From positions 186,001 through 250,000 of the forward strand of contig NZ_LZRD01000002.1 in assembly GCF_001687325.1 (NCBI RefSeq): a stretch of 64,000 bases of DNA. The letters are read 5' to 3'. Shown piece by piece: positions 35,553 through 43,472 of the stretch (position 1 is its first letter; the number at the start of each line of letters is the position of its first letter). Origin of the DNA: Streptomyces sp. PTY087I2. Lineage in GTDB: Bacteria > Actinomycetota > Actinomycetes > Streptomycetales > Streptomycetaceae. The position numbers were made by a program, and so were the translations under genes. Under the pieces are notes generated by a model. The model searched no databases and was not told where the DNA came from. It saw only the letters and a program-made list of their open reading frames with translations.

Positions 35553-36209
35553 TCAGGGCTTGGCGCCCCGCTCCTTCAGCATGTCCGCCATCAGCCCGAT
35601 CTCCGACCGCTGGCCCCGGACCATGCCCTGTGCCAGATTCCGGATGGCGTCCGTCTTCGCCGCGTCGGCGGCCGCCCGCGCCATGTCGGCGCCCGCGCGA
35701 TGGTGCACGGTCATCAGCCGCAGGAACAGGACCTCGGCCTTCTCGCCCTCCGCGGCCTTGAGCGCCGCCAGTTCCGCGTCGGTCGCCATCCCCGGCATCA
35801 GCGAACCGTCGTCGGTCGGCGTGACGGTGTGCCCCATCCACGCCATCGGCGGCCCGGCCGCGCTCTTCGGCAGCCCCCACATCTCCAGCCAGCCCAGCAT
35901 CATGCCGCGCTGATTGGCCTGGGTGTTGATGATGTCGTACGCGAGACGCCGCACGTCCTCGTCGTCGGTGCGGTCCCGCACGATGAACGACATCTCGACC
36001 GCCTGCTGGTGGTGGATCGCCATGTCCCGGGCGAACCCCGCGTCCACGGAGTCCTCCGCCGGAGCGGACTGCGACGACGACGCCCCCGACGGGGAGGCCG
36101 CGGACGGGCGGACGACCATCAGCGCCACCAGCCCCAGCGCGACGAGCAGCACCGCGGCCCCCGCGAGGATCAGCCGGCGGGTGGAGCGGGCGGGCGCGAG
36201 GGCGGTCAT
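35553..36209 (-). CDS. DUF305 membrane-anchored protein
   Basis: 218 residues. One N-terminal membrane helix (about 12-34) anchors an extracytoplasmic four-helix DUF305 domain with its duplicated motif: MAIHHQQAVEM near residue 63-73 and MTVHHRAGADM near 167-177. The paired His and Met residues are typical; some DUF305 proteins (CopM of cyanobacteria) bind copper. A Ser/Ala linker follows the helix. The start overlaps the stop of the DUF3105 gene (ATGA), so both are made together. A metal-handling or redox role is possible but unproven. Confidence 0.88.
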   Translation of the reverse strand: MTALAPARSTRRLILAGAAVLLVALGLVALMVVRPSAASPSGASSSQSAPAEDSVDAGFARDMAIHHQQAVEMSFIVRDRTDDEDVRRLAYDIINTQANQRGMMLGWLEMWGLPKSAAGPPMAWMGHTVTPTDDGSLMPGMATDAELAALKAAEGEKAEVLFLRLMTVHHRAGADMARAAADAAKTDAIRNLAQGMVRGQRSEIGLMADMLKERGAKP

Positions 36210-36856
36210 CCGTCCAGCCCGCCGGTGCAGGCGGCCCCCGGCTCGGGGGTCTGCGGGCCCTGCACGTACTTGGTGAAGAACTGGTCGACCCGGTCGTCCG
36301 AGGCGCTCTTGACCGTGACCTGCTTGCCCCAGGCGCTGAGCATCAGCGGGTCCTTCTGGTCCTTGACCGGGCTCATCAGGGAGTACGGAGTCGACTTGAC
36401 CTTCTTCGTCAGCGCCTCGATGTCCGCCTCCGAGGCCTTGTCGTTGTACGTCACCCAGACCGCGCCGTGCTCCAGCGAGTGCACGGCGTTCTCCTTCGGT
36501 ATCTCGTCGGTGTAGACGTCCGCGTTGCAGTTCATCCAGACCTGGTTGTGGTCACCCCCGACGGGCGGGTTCATCGGGTAGTCGACCTTGTTCGCCACAT
36601 GCTCCTGCGTCAGCTTGTCCCAGCTGCGCTCACCGGTGACGGGCGAGGTCTTGGCCTGCTCCTCCTTCTTGTCCTTCTCGTTGGCCTGCACCATCAGGTA
36701 GCCGCCTCCGGCGACCAGGGCGGCGACCACGGCCACCGACGCCCCGATGGTGATGATGCGGACCCGGCGCTCGCGGGCCCGCTCCTTGCGGCGCGCCTCT
36801 TCGAGCTTGGCGCGCCGCGCCGCTGCCGGGTTGTTCTGGTTCTTGGCGGAAGCCAT
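36206..36856 (-). CDS. DUF3105 membrane-anchored protein
   Basis: 216 residues. The N-terminus is strongly basic (AAARRAKLEEARRKERARERR), followed by one membrane helix (about 33-55) and an extracytoplasmic DUF3105 domain with the family's NPPVGGDHNQVWMNC, HSLEHGAVWVTY and a late Cys in GAACTGG. The His and Cys residues suggest metal or redox chemistry, but no function is known. The ATG at 36856 was chosen because the family starts with a basic tail right before the helix; a longer open frame is arginine/proline-rich and unlikely. Coupled to the DUF305 gene; this pairing recurs in actinobacteria. Confidence 0.88.
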   Translation of the reverse strand: MASAKNQNNPAAARRAKLEEARRKERARERRVRIITIGASVAVVAALVAGGGYLMVQANEKDKKEEQAKTSPVTGERSWDKLTQEHVANKVDYPMNPPVGGDHNQVWMNCNADVYTDEIPKENAVHSLEHGAVWVTYNDKASEADIEALTKKVKSTPYSLMSPVKDQKDPLMLSAWGKQVTVKSASDDRVDQFFTKYVQGPQTPEPGAACTGGLDG

Positions 36857-36983
36857 GGGAAGTCCTCGTCGTTCAACCGATGCACAGGGGGCCTGCGCAT
36901 GAGGGGGTAAGGGATGCGGGGCATACGGAAAACCGCTCCCGGAGAGCCGGCGCCAGGGCACGGCGGGGGAGTGGACCCGGCCT

Positions 36984-37415
36984 CTAGATCCGCTGGACCT
37001 GGAGGCGCAGTTGATCGACGGAACGCACACCGTCGTGCGCGGGACCCCTGATGACCGCCGCCCCCGTGAGCGGGGCGGCGGGGACGTGGGCCACGGGCGA
37101 GGGAACGGCCGCGGGGGCGGACGACACCGGAAGCACCACGGCCACCGTGTGCGTCGAGCCGCCGTGGCACGACGACCCCAGACCGCGGTCACCCGGAGAC
37201 GCCAGCACGACCGGTTCGAAGGCCGCGTCCGGTGTCGGGGTGAACGCGCGGACGGCGGCCGCCTCGGCCGGGCCCGCCGCGACCGGCACGGCGGCGGACG
37301 ACGTGGTGGCCGAACAGCAGAAGAGCATGGCCAGCAGGAAGAAGACCCAGCCCAGGGCGAAGGGCGCACGGGAGCGGTACCGCTGCCGGTCGGTCCGCGT
37401 GCTCACCCTGGTCAT
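36984..37415 (-). CDS. small secreted or membrane protein of unknown function
   Basis: 143 residues. A basic start is followed by one hydrophobic segment (ALGWVFFLLAMLFCCSATTSSAA, given here only as position 20-42) that could be a signal peptide, then a Pro/Ala-rich mature part with GSSCHGGSTHTVAVV near 80-94. I do not recognise the family. It lies 127 bases upstream of the DUF3105/DUF305 pair on the same strand and probably leads that operon. Its divergent neighbour is the FUSC gene. Confidence 0.55.
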   Translation of the reverse strand: MTRVSTRTDRQRYRSRAPFALGWVFFLLAMLFCCSATTSSAAVPVAAGPAEAAAVRAFTPTPDAAFEPVVLASPGDRGLGSSCHGGSTHTVAVVLPVSSAPAAVPSPVAHVPAAPLTGAAVIRGPAHDGVRSVDQLRLQVQRI

Positions 37416-37521
37416 CGCCCGTCATCGTAGTGGGTGCATGAAGATTCAAAGAAGATGGGTCGCGCTGTTCGCGGGACAGTGTGCCCGAGTCGCCGCCGCT
37501 CGAACAGAGGCCAAATGTTTT

Positions 37522-37538
37522 ACAGGTGTAATACCTGT
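37522..37538. promoter_or_regulatory. probable MarR operator upstream of the FUSC gene
   Basis: A perfect inverted repeat ACAGGT-GTAAT-ACCTGT lies 12 bases before the GTG start of the FUSC gene in an AT-rich stretch. A MarR-family gene is coupled to that gene, and MarR proteins bind such 16-20 bp palindromes. A further ACCTGT half-site is at 37562-37567 inside the coding region. Confidence 0.65.
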
Positions 37539-37550
37539 TAACGTATATGG

Positions 37551-39347
37551 GTGAGTGATACACCTGTCCGCCCCGGGCAATCCGCCGCCCGCAGGCTCCC
37601 GCAGCTCCCGCCGGCCGTCCGTAGCCTCCCGCTGTTCTCGGCCCTCCGGCTCTCGCGGCCGTCGGACACCTGGTTCAAGCCCGCCCTCAGCGTGGTCGTC
37701 GCCTCCGCCGTCCCCCATCTGACGCTCCTGGCCGTCGGCCGGCTGGACCTGGTCATCTACACCATGGCCGGGTCGCTGTGCGCGCTGTACGGCCACGGCC
37801 TGCCGTACGCCCGGCGGGCGCGGGCCGTCGCGGGCGTGGTGCTCGGCATGGCCGCAGGGCTCGCCGTCTCCCTGGTCACCGCCTCGCTCACCGGCTCGAC
37901 CGCCGTGCTCATCGCGGTCGGGGCGCTGCTCGCCGCCGTACAGAAGGTGCTGTGCGACGCGACCCGGATCGGGCCGCCCGGACATGTGATCTTCACCTTC
38001 GTCAGCTCCGCCGCCCTCTTCGCGCCGCAACGCCTCGGCCAGGTCCCCGGCCATCTCGCCCTGACCCTCGGCGCGGGCGCGTTCGCCTGGCTGGTCGCCC
38101 TCGCGCCCGCCCTGGTCCGCCGCGAAGGCCCCGAACGCCGGGCGGTCGCCCGCGCTCTGGAGGCCGCGGCGGCGTGCGCGGCCGATGCGGGTCCGCGTCA
38201 CCGGAGCGCTGCGGATCCCGGCCCGGGCCCGCGTGACCGGGGTGCCGCCGCCGACCTCGGCCCGCGTAACCGCAACGCCGCGGCCGCCGCCGTGCACGCC
38301 GCCTGGCAGTGTCTGCTCGCCTCCGGGCGACCCACCCCCGTACGCCGGTCGCTGGAACGCCTGGTCGTGCACGCCGAATCCGCCTTCGTGGCCCCGGGCC
38401 CCGGGAGCGGGGCGGCGGATCCGGAGCGGCTGCGCGCCTGGGCCGCCCTCACCCGGGGCCGGGGGCCCGTGCCCGTACCGCCGCCGGCCCCCGGCACCGC
38501 CGACGAGTTGTACGGGATCGACGCCGAGCGCGCCGTCCTGCGGGCCCGCGAAGGACGCCGCGCGGCCCGCCGCGCCCTGCTGCGCCGCCTCGGCCCCGGC
38601 TCCCCGCTGCTGCCGGTCGCCGTCCGTACCCTGATCGGCTGCGCACTCGCCGGGTATCTCTGCGCCGCGCTCGGCGTCGGCCGTCCCTACTGGGCGATCG
38701 TCACCGCCGCCTCCCTGTACCAGGCCAACCTCACCCTGTCGTGGAACCGCGCCCTCCAGCGCACCCTCGGCAACCTCCTGGGCGTGCTCGTCTTCGCCGC
38801 CGTCCTGCCGGTGTCGCGGATCAGCCCGCTCGCCCTCGTCTGCTGCTGCCTCTTCTTCGGCTTCGCCGCCGAGGCGCTCATCACCCGCAACTACTGGCTC
38901 GGCTCCGTCGCCGTGACCCCGATGGCCCTGCTCGTCCTGGAGTTCGGCGGCGCCCACCCGGCAGGCGAGCTGATCGGCGACCGGGTCCTGGACACCGTCC
39001 TCGGCGCGGCCGTCGGCTTCCTGGCCGCGACGCTCGTCACCAACCGGCGGGCGGCGGGCCGGGTCGAGCGGGCCCTCGACGCCACCCACCGGGCCCGCGC
39101 CGCCGCGGAACGGACCGGCGCCGACCCCGGAGCCGCCCCCGCCGAGCGGGACCGGGCCCGCCGGACGCTCACCGCGAGCCTCGTCGAACTGCGCGAGGCG
39201 GGTGACACCGCCGCGGGCGAATGGTGGCAGCGCGCCCTGCCCGAGCAGCGTCTTCTCGCGGCCGAGCAGGCCGGACACCGTACGCTCGCCGCGACAGCAC
39301 AACGGCGCGGGCCCACGGCCCACGCCCCTTCGATCGGAGCGGAGTGA
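37551..39347 (+). CDS. FUSC-family membrane protein, probable aromatic-compound exporter
   Basis: 598 residues. There are two membrane blocks: about five helices between residues 40 and 180, then a cytoplasmic region of roughly 170 residues rich in Ala, Arg and Pro, then a second block from about 355 to 490 containing the FUSC-type RTLIGCALAGYL, PYWAIVTAASLYQ and a helix ending in RTLGNLLGV. The layout matches the fusaric-acid-resistance/AaeB superfamily. Such proteins export aromatic acids or similar toxic compounds through the cytoplasmic membrane. The GTG at 37551 lies just after a palindromic operator, giving a very short leader, and the stop overlaps the MarR gene's GTG. Confidence 0.85.
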   Translation: MSDTPVRPGQSAARRLPQLPPAVRSLPLFSALRLSRPSDTWFKPALSVVVASAVPHLTLLAVGRLDLVIYTMAGSLCALYGHGLPYARRARAVAGVVLGMAAGLAVSLVTASLTGSTAVLIAVGALLAAVQKVLCDATRIGPPGHVIFTFVSSAALFAPQRLGQVPGHLALTLGAGAFAWLVALAPALVRREGPERRAVARALEAAAACAADAGPRHRSAADPGPGPRDRGAAADLGPRNRNAAAAAVHAAWQCLLASGRPTPVRRSLERLVVHAESAFVAPGPGSGAADPERLRAWAALTRGRGPVPVPPPAPGTADELYGIDAERAVLRAREGRRAARRALLRRLGPGSPLLPVAVRTLIGCALAGYLCAALGVGRPYWAIVTAASLYQANLTLSWNRALQRTLGNLLGVLVFAAVLPVSRISPLALVCCCLFFGFAAEALITRNYWLGSVAVTPMALLVLEFGGAHPAGELIGDRVLDTVLGAAVGFLAATLVTNRRAAGRVERALDATHRARAAAERTGADPGAAPAERDRARRTLTASLVELREAGDTAAGEWWQRALPEQRLLAAEQAGHRTLAATAQRRGPTAHAPSIGAE

Positions 39348-39850
39348 CCGACGACATCGTTGCCTCGGTGGTCCGGCAGTGGCAGACCGTCAACCCCGAG
39401 CTCGACACCGGACCGATGGAGATCATCGGCCGGATCAACCGCTGCGCCGCCCTGCTCCAGCAGGCGGAGGACGCCCCGCTGCGCTCCGCCGGGCTGACCC
39501 GCGCCGAATTCGACCTCCTCGGCGCCGTACGCCGGACGGACCGCGAGCTGACCCCCGGCGAGCTGGCCCGCGAGACCTTCTCCTCCGGGGCCGCCGTCAC
39601 CAAACGGCTGCGCGCCCTCCAGGACCGCGCCCTGGTCGACCGCCGGGGCGACGACCGCGACCGGCGGGTCGCCCATGTCCGTCTCACCGACGAGGGACGG
39701 GCCCTGGTCGACCGGCTGCTGCCCGAGCAACTGGCGTACGAACGCTCGGTGCTGGCCGGTCTCGACCGGCCCGGCCGCGACGAACTCGCCTCCCGGCTGA
39801 GCGAGTTGCTGGTCCAGCTGGAAGGGCGCCTCGGCGGCGCCCGCCGCTGA
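39344..39850 (+). CDS. MarR-family transcriptional regulator
   Basis: 168 residues with the winged helix of the MarR family: LTRAEFDLLGAVRR, LTPGELARETFSSGAAVTKRL as the recognition region, and the wing VDRRGDDRDRRVAHVRLTDEGRALV. The GTG start overlaps the FUSC gene's stop. It most likely represses the FUSC operon through the palindrome at 37522-37538 and responds to a small aromatic ligand, the usual MarR logic. Upstream in-frame starts lie inside the FUSC gene and were rejected. Confidence 0.9.
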   Translation: MTDDIVASVVRQWQTVNPELDTGPMEIIGRINRCAALLQQAEDAPLRSAGLTRAEFDLLGAVRRTDRELTPGELARETFSSGAAVTKRLRALQDRALVDRRGDDRDRRVAHVRLTDEGRALVDRLLPEQLAYERSVLAGLDRPGRDELASRLSELLVQLEGRLGGARR

Positions 39851-40315
39851 CCCCGCCGCCCCGTCATCGGCGGCGGTCCGCATACGCGTCAGCCCGGCAA
39901 TTTTCCCCATCACCCCTCCGCCGGCCGGGAATCTGCTCCTTTCGATCCGGTTCGGTCACCTGTACCTCTGACTGATTCTGTGCGGTGAAAAGAGCGGGTG
40001 ATGGGGCTTTTCATGCCGTAAATGGCTTACCCGGTGGGGAAAGCGCCCTTCTCTGATGTGCCGACGGGACCAGAGGGGGCTGTTTTCAGTCACCACTACT
40101 CCCCGCACACGCTCCACAGCGCTCAGTGCAAAAACTGGTGAGTGTATTCCTCCCGGCGGGCTTCCGCAGGGGGTTGGGTGAATATGCCGAAGCACTGTTC
40201 TGATCTGGCTAAGCTCACGCGCAGTGAAGTCGAGTTGAGATGAATTCGAGCACTTGTTCCTCAGTCTCCGCTCACGTGCGCATACATCCCGGAATCAACC
40301 GCCAGAGGGTTTTAG
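39851..40315. other. 465-base intergenic region before the conservon
   Basis: No convincing gene. The stretch is less GC-rich than its surroundings and should hold the conservon promoter and leader. The short open frames are low-complexity. A GAGTTGAGATGAATTCGAG segment near 40232-40250 is AT-rich, but no clear promoter consensus could be fixed. Confidence 0.6.
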
Positions 40316-41959
40316 ATGGTCCGTGTTGAATCACCGCCGACCGACAGAGAAGTACCCGTCGTCCGCGTAGTCCTGCTGCCCGTGGTCCTGCTCCTCGGCG
40401 CGACCGCCGCCGGGTCGGCCCTGGTCGCACCGGCCGCGCGGATACCAGTCGCCGTGTGCGGCGCGATCACCACGCTCGTGGTCGCCGTACTCACCGTGGC
40501 GCTCCACCGCCGTCGACGCGCCCTGCGCGTCCAGCGCGCCGAGTACGAACAGCGCATCGCCTACCTGGAACACCGCATCCTCTCGCACGACGCCGAGACG
40601 GTACGGCTCACCAAGGAAGTCATGCCCGCCGCCATCCGACGGCTGCGCGTGGGCAATTCGCCCGACGAGGTGATGCGCGACATCGTCGACGCGGACGCGG
40701 CCAACCGCCATCTGCCCAAGGCGCTGCGCGAGCAGATCCACCAGGTCCTCGAAGTCATCGACAACGAGGAGGCCCGGCGTGACTCCGCCCAGCGCGCCTT
40801 CGTCAGCGTCGCCCGCCGTGTCCAGGCGATCGTGCACCGCCAGGCCAGTGAACTGCGGGAGATGGAGGACCACTACGGGCGCAACCCCGAGGTCTTCGAC
40901 GACCTGCTGCGCATCGACCACGGCACCGCGCTGATCGGCCGGCTCGCCGACTCCATCGCCGTGCTCGGCGGGGCCCGCCCCAGCCGCCAGTGGCCCAAGC
41001 CCGTACCGCTGTTCAGCGTCCTGCGCGGCGCGATGTCCCGCATCCTGGAGTACCAGCGCGTCGATCTGCACTCGATCGCCAAGGTCGCCATCGTCGGCAC
41101 CTCGGTCGAACCGCTCATCCACGCCTGCGCCGAACTCCTCGACAACGCGACCCGCTACTCCCCGCCCCAGACCCGGGTGCACGTCACCGCGGTCGAGGTG
41201 CAGACCGGCATCGCCATCGAGATCGAGGACGGCGGCGTCAGCCTCAGCGAGGAGGCCCGCGCCCGCGCCGAGAACATGCTCGCCCAGGCCCAGGCCGGCA
41301 TCAACATGAACGACCTCGGGGAGTCCCCGCGCCTCGGCATGGCCGTCGTCGGCCGGCTCTCCCGGATGTACCAGCTCCAGGTGTCGTTGCGTCAGTCGGC
41401 GTACGGCGGTGTCCGCGCCGTCCTCATCGTGCCGCGCGAGATGATCACCACCGGGCCCGCCCCGGGCATCGCCCACGGCATCGGCGCCACCTCCCGGCCC
41501 ACCAGCTCCCTGGACATGTCGCAGCTCCAGCACGTGGTGCCGCCGCCCGGCAAGCGCAAGCCCAAGCCCGCCGCCACCGGCCCCGTGCCGTCCGTGGCCG
41601 CACCCGTCCCCACCGGCGCCCCCGCGGCCGCCGCGCGCCCGGCCGTACCCGCGGCCGCCATGGAGGACGACGTTCCCGTGGTCACCGAGTGGACCGAGAA
41701 CGGGCTGCCGCAGCGCCGCAGCCGGGGCCGCGCCCCGCTCGGCTCGCACAACCTCCCGCAGCAGCCCACGCCGCCGCCCTCGGCTCCCGCCAACGGGTTC
41801 CAGCCGGGCCCGGGCGGCGGCACGGGCGGCGGACGCGGCGAGGAGAAGCCCCCCGGCCTGTGGCTGGAGGCCTTCACCAAGGCCGTCAACGGCGTACCGC
41901 AGGAACGAAAGCACGGCGAAGACTCCGATGACGCGTGGGACAAGGGAGACCTGAAGTGA
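40316..41959 (+). CDS. cvnA: conservon sensor protein CvnA (histidine-kinase-like)
   Basis: 547 residues. Two N-terminal membrane helices (about 18-62) are followed by a coiled-coil region (64-130, RRRRALRVQRAEYEQRIAYL start), then a HATPase domain with the N-box HACAELLDNATRYSP near 268-282 and a G-box DLGESPRLGMAVVGRL near 334-349. A recognisable H-box histidine for phosphotransfer is not evident, as in other CvnA proteins, which are thought to signal to the downstream Roadblock and GTPase partners. The last 170 residues are Pro/Ala-rich. First of four overlapping genes; cvn systems act at the membrane as G-protein-like switches in development and antibiotic control. Confidence 0.93.
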   Translation: MVRVESPPTDREVPVVRVVLLPVVLLLGATAAGSALVAPAARIPVAVCGAITTLVVAVLTVALHRRRRALRVQRAEYEQRIAYLEHRILSHDAETVRLTKEVMPAAIRRLRVGNSPDEVMRDIVDADAANRHLPKALREQIHQVLEVIDNEEARRDSAQRAFVSVARRVQAIVHRQASELREMEDHYGRNPEVFDDLLRIDHGTALIGRLADSIAVLGGARPSRQWPKPVPLFSVLRGAMSRILEYQRVDLHSIAKVAIVGTSVEPLIHACAELLDNATRYSPPQTRVHVTAVEVQTGIAIEIEDGGVSLSEEARARAENMLAQAQAGINMNDLGESPRLGMAVVGRLSRMYQLQVSLRQSAYGGVRAVLIVPREMITTGPAPGIAHGIGATSRPTSSLDMSQLQHVVPPPGKRKPKPAATGPVPSVAAPVPTGAPAAAARPAVPAAAMEDDVPVVTEWTENGLPQRRSRGRAPLGSHNLPQQPTPPPSAPANGFQPGPGGGTGGGRGEEKPPGLWLEAFTKAVNGVPQERKHGEDSDDAWDKGDLK

Positions 41960-42363
41960 TCCAGCAGCGGGGAAACATGGACTGGATGCTCAAGGAGCTG
42001 GCCGACGACGTGCCGAGCATCCACCAGATCGTGGTGCTCTCGTCGGACGGTCTGCGCATCGCGATGCACGGCGGCGACCCCGACGTCGCCGACCGGCTCG
42101 CGGCGGCCTGCGCCGGACTCCAGAGCCTGGCCGCCGCGGTGGCCACCGAGATCCCGTACAGCGACGGACTGATGAAGCTCGTCGTCATCGAAGTCACCGG
42201 CGGGTTCTTCTACTTGATGGCGGCCGGCACCGGCGCGTATCTCGCGGTCCTGGCCGGCGAGACCGTCGACGCCGGACTCGTCGGGGCCCGGATGCGGGAC
42301 ATGGTCGTGCGCATCGGAGCCCATCTGACCAGCCCGCCCCGCCACGGCGGGCAGTCCGGATGA
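41956..42363 (+). CDS. cvnB: conservon Roadblock/LC7-domain protein CvnB
   Basis: 135 residues from a GTG that overlaps the cvnA stop (GTGA), with GGGAGA about seven bases before. It is a single Roadblock/LC7 fold: MDWMLKELADDVPSIHQIVVLSSDG, AAACAGLQSLAAAVA and GFFYLMAAGTGAYLAVLAG (described by position 65-110). CvnB proteins bind CvnA and the GTPase and probably act as an activating or scaffolding factor. An in-frame ATG at 41935 would overlap cvnA further and is less likely. Confidence 0.93.
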   Translation: MIQQRGNMDWMLKELADDVPSIHQIVVLSSDGLRIAMHGGDPDVADRLAAACAGLQSLAAAVATEIPYSDGLMKLVVIEVTGGFFYLMAAGTGAYLAVLAGETVDAGLVGARMRDMVVRIGAHLTSPPRHGGQSG

Positions 42364-42731
42364 GTGGACCTCGACGAGAACGCCGCAAGACCGACCCGGA
42401 TCTCCTCGATCCGGAACGGCTGTACGTGATCACCGGCGATCTCGACGACAGCGAACGGGCCCAGCTCGACCTGGTCACGATGGTCGTCGCGCAGGCGGAG
42501 CCGTCGCCGACGTTCCAGCCCGAACAGGCGGCGATCCTCCGGCTCTGCCAGGCCCCGTTGTCCGTCGCCGAGATCTCGGCCTACCTCGGCCTGCCGTTCA
42601 GCGTGGTCACCTCGCTCCTGAGCGATCTCCTCGCCACCGAGCTCATCGAGTCGCGCGCGCCGATCGTCCGCGCCACTCTCCCCGACAGGTCCCTTCTCGA
42701 AGCGGTGATGCATGGACTTCAGAAGCTCTGA
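42360..42731 (+). CDS. cvnC: conservon DUF742 protein CvnC
   Basis: 123 residues of the DUF742 family. The RLYVITGDL start and a winged-helix-like body with LCQAPLSVAEISAYLGLP and VVTSLLSDLLATELI are typical. The ATG overlaps the cvnB stop, and the gene's end overlaps the start of cvnD by 20 bases. The fold suggests a DNA-binding ancestor, yet the known role is as a component of the cvn complex. Confidence 0.93.
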   Translation: MSGPRRERRKTDPDLLDPERLYVITGDLDDSERAQLDLVTMVVAQAEPSPTFQPEQAAILRLCQAPLSVAEISAYLGLPFSVVTSLLSDLLATELIESRAPIVRATLPDRSLLEAVMHGLQKL

Positions 42732-43326
42732 CACGATCACCGGCCCCCGTACCGAGGACGTCCTCCCCACTACGGCCACCGCCGCGGTGAAGGTCGTGAT
42801 CGTCGGAGGGTTCGGCGTCGGCAAGACGACCATGGTCGGCTCGGTGAGCGAGATCCGGCCGCTGACGACCGAAGAGACCATGACCCAGGCCGGCGTCGGC
42901 GTGGACGACAACGCCGGGGTGGAGACGAAGACCGCCACCACCGTCGCCATGGACTTCGGACGCATCAGCCTCAGCGAGGAACTGATCCTCTACCTGTTCG
43001 GCACCCCCGGCCAGGAACGCTTCTGGTTCCTGTGGAACGGCCTCTTCGAAGGCGCCCTCGGCGCGGTCGTCCTCATCGACACGAGACGCCTCGAAGTCAG
43101 CTTCGACGTCATCGGGCGGCTGGAGGAGCGCGGAGTGCCGTTCGTGGTGGCCGTCAACACCTTCCCCGACGCGCCGCACCACCCGGTCGAGGCCCTGCGC
43201 AGCGCTCTCGACCTGCCGGACGAGGTCCCGATGATCGACTGCGACGCCCGGCTGCGGGCCTCCAGCCGCGATGTGCTGATGACCCTGATGCGCTACCTGC
43301 ACAGCCTGGCCGTCCCCCTCGCCTGA
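42712..43326 (+). CDS. cvnD: conservon small GTPase CvnD
   Basis: 204 residues. It is a Ras-like bacterial GTPase: G1 GGFGVGKTTMVG near 32-43, a switch region with a conserved Thr, G3 FGTPGQERF near 101-109 and a G4-like NTFP near 146. The N-terminal 25 residues are variable. It cycles between nucleotide states under control of CvnA-C. A 146-base gap separates it from the P450 gene that completes this conservon. Confidence 0.94.
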   Translation: MDFRSSDTITGPRTEDVLPTTATAAVKVVIVGGFGVGKTTMVGSVSEIRPLTTEETMTQAGVGVDDNAGVETKTATTVAMDFGRISLSEELILYLFGTPGQERFWFLWNGLFEGALGAVVLIDTRRLEVSFDVIGRLEERGVPFVVAVNTFPDAPHHPVEALRSALDLPDEVPMIDCDARLRASSRDVLMTLMRYLHSLAVPLA

Positions 43327-43472
43327 CGCCCCCGCATCCCCGGGCCCGACGACGGGACCGCCCCGGGGGCGCGCCATCCCCCGGCGTACGCCCCCGGCCC
43401 GGTCCGTGCCCGGAGCCCCGTCCCGCCCGTCCGCCCGCGCACCAGCCTTGGAATCCTGACCCTGGAGCCCCT

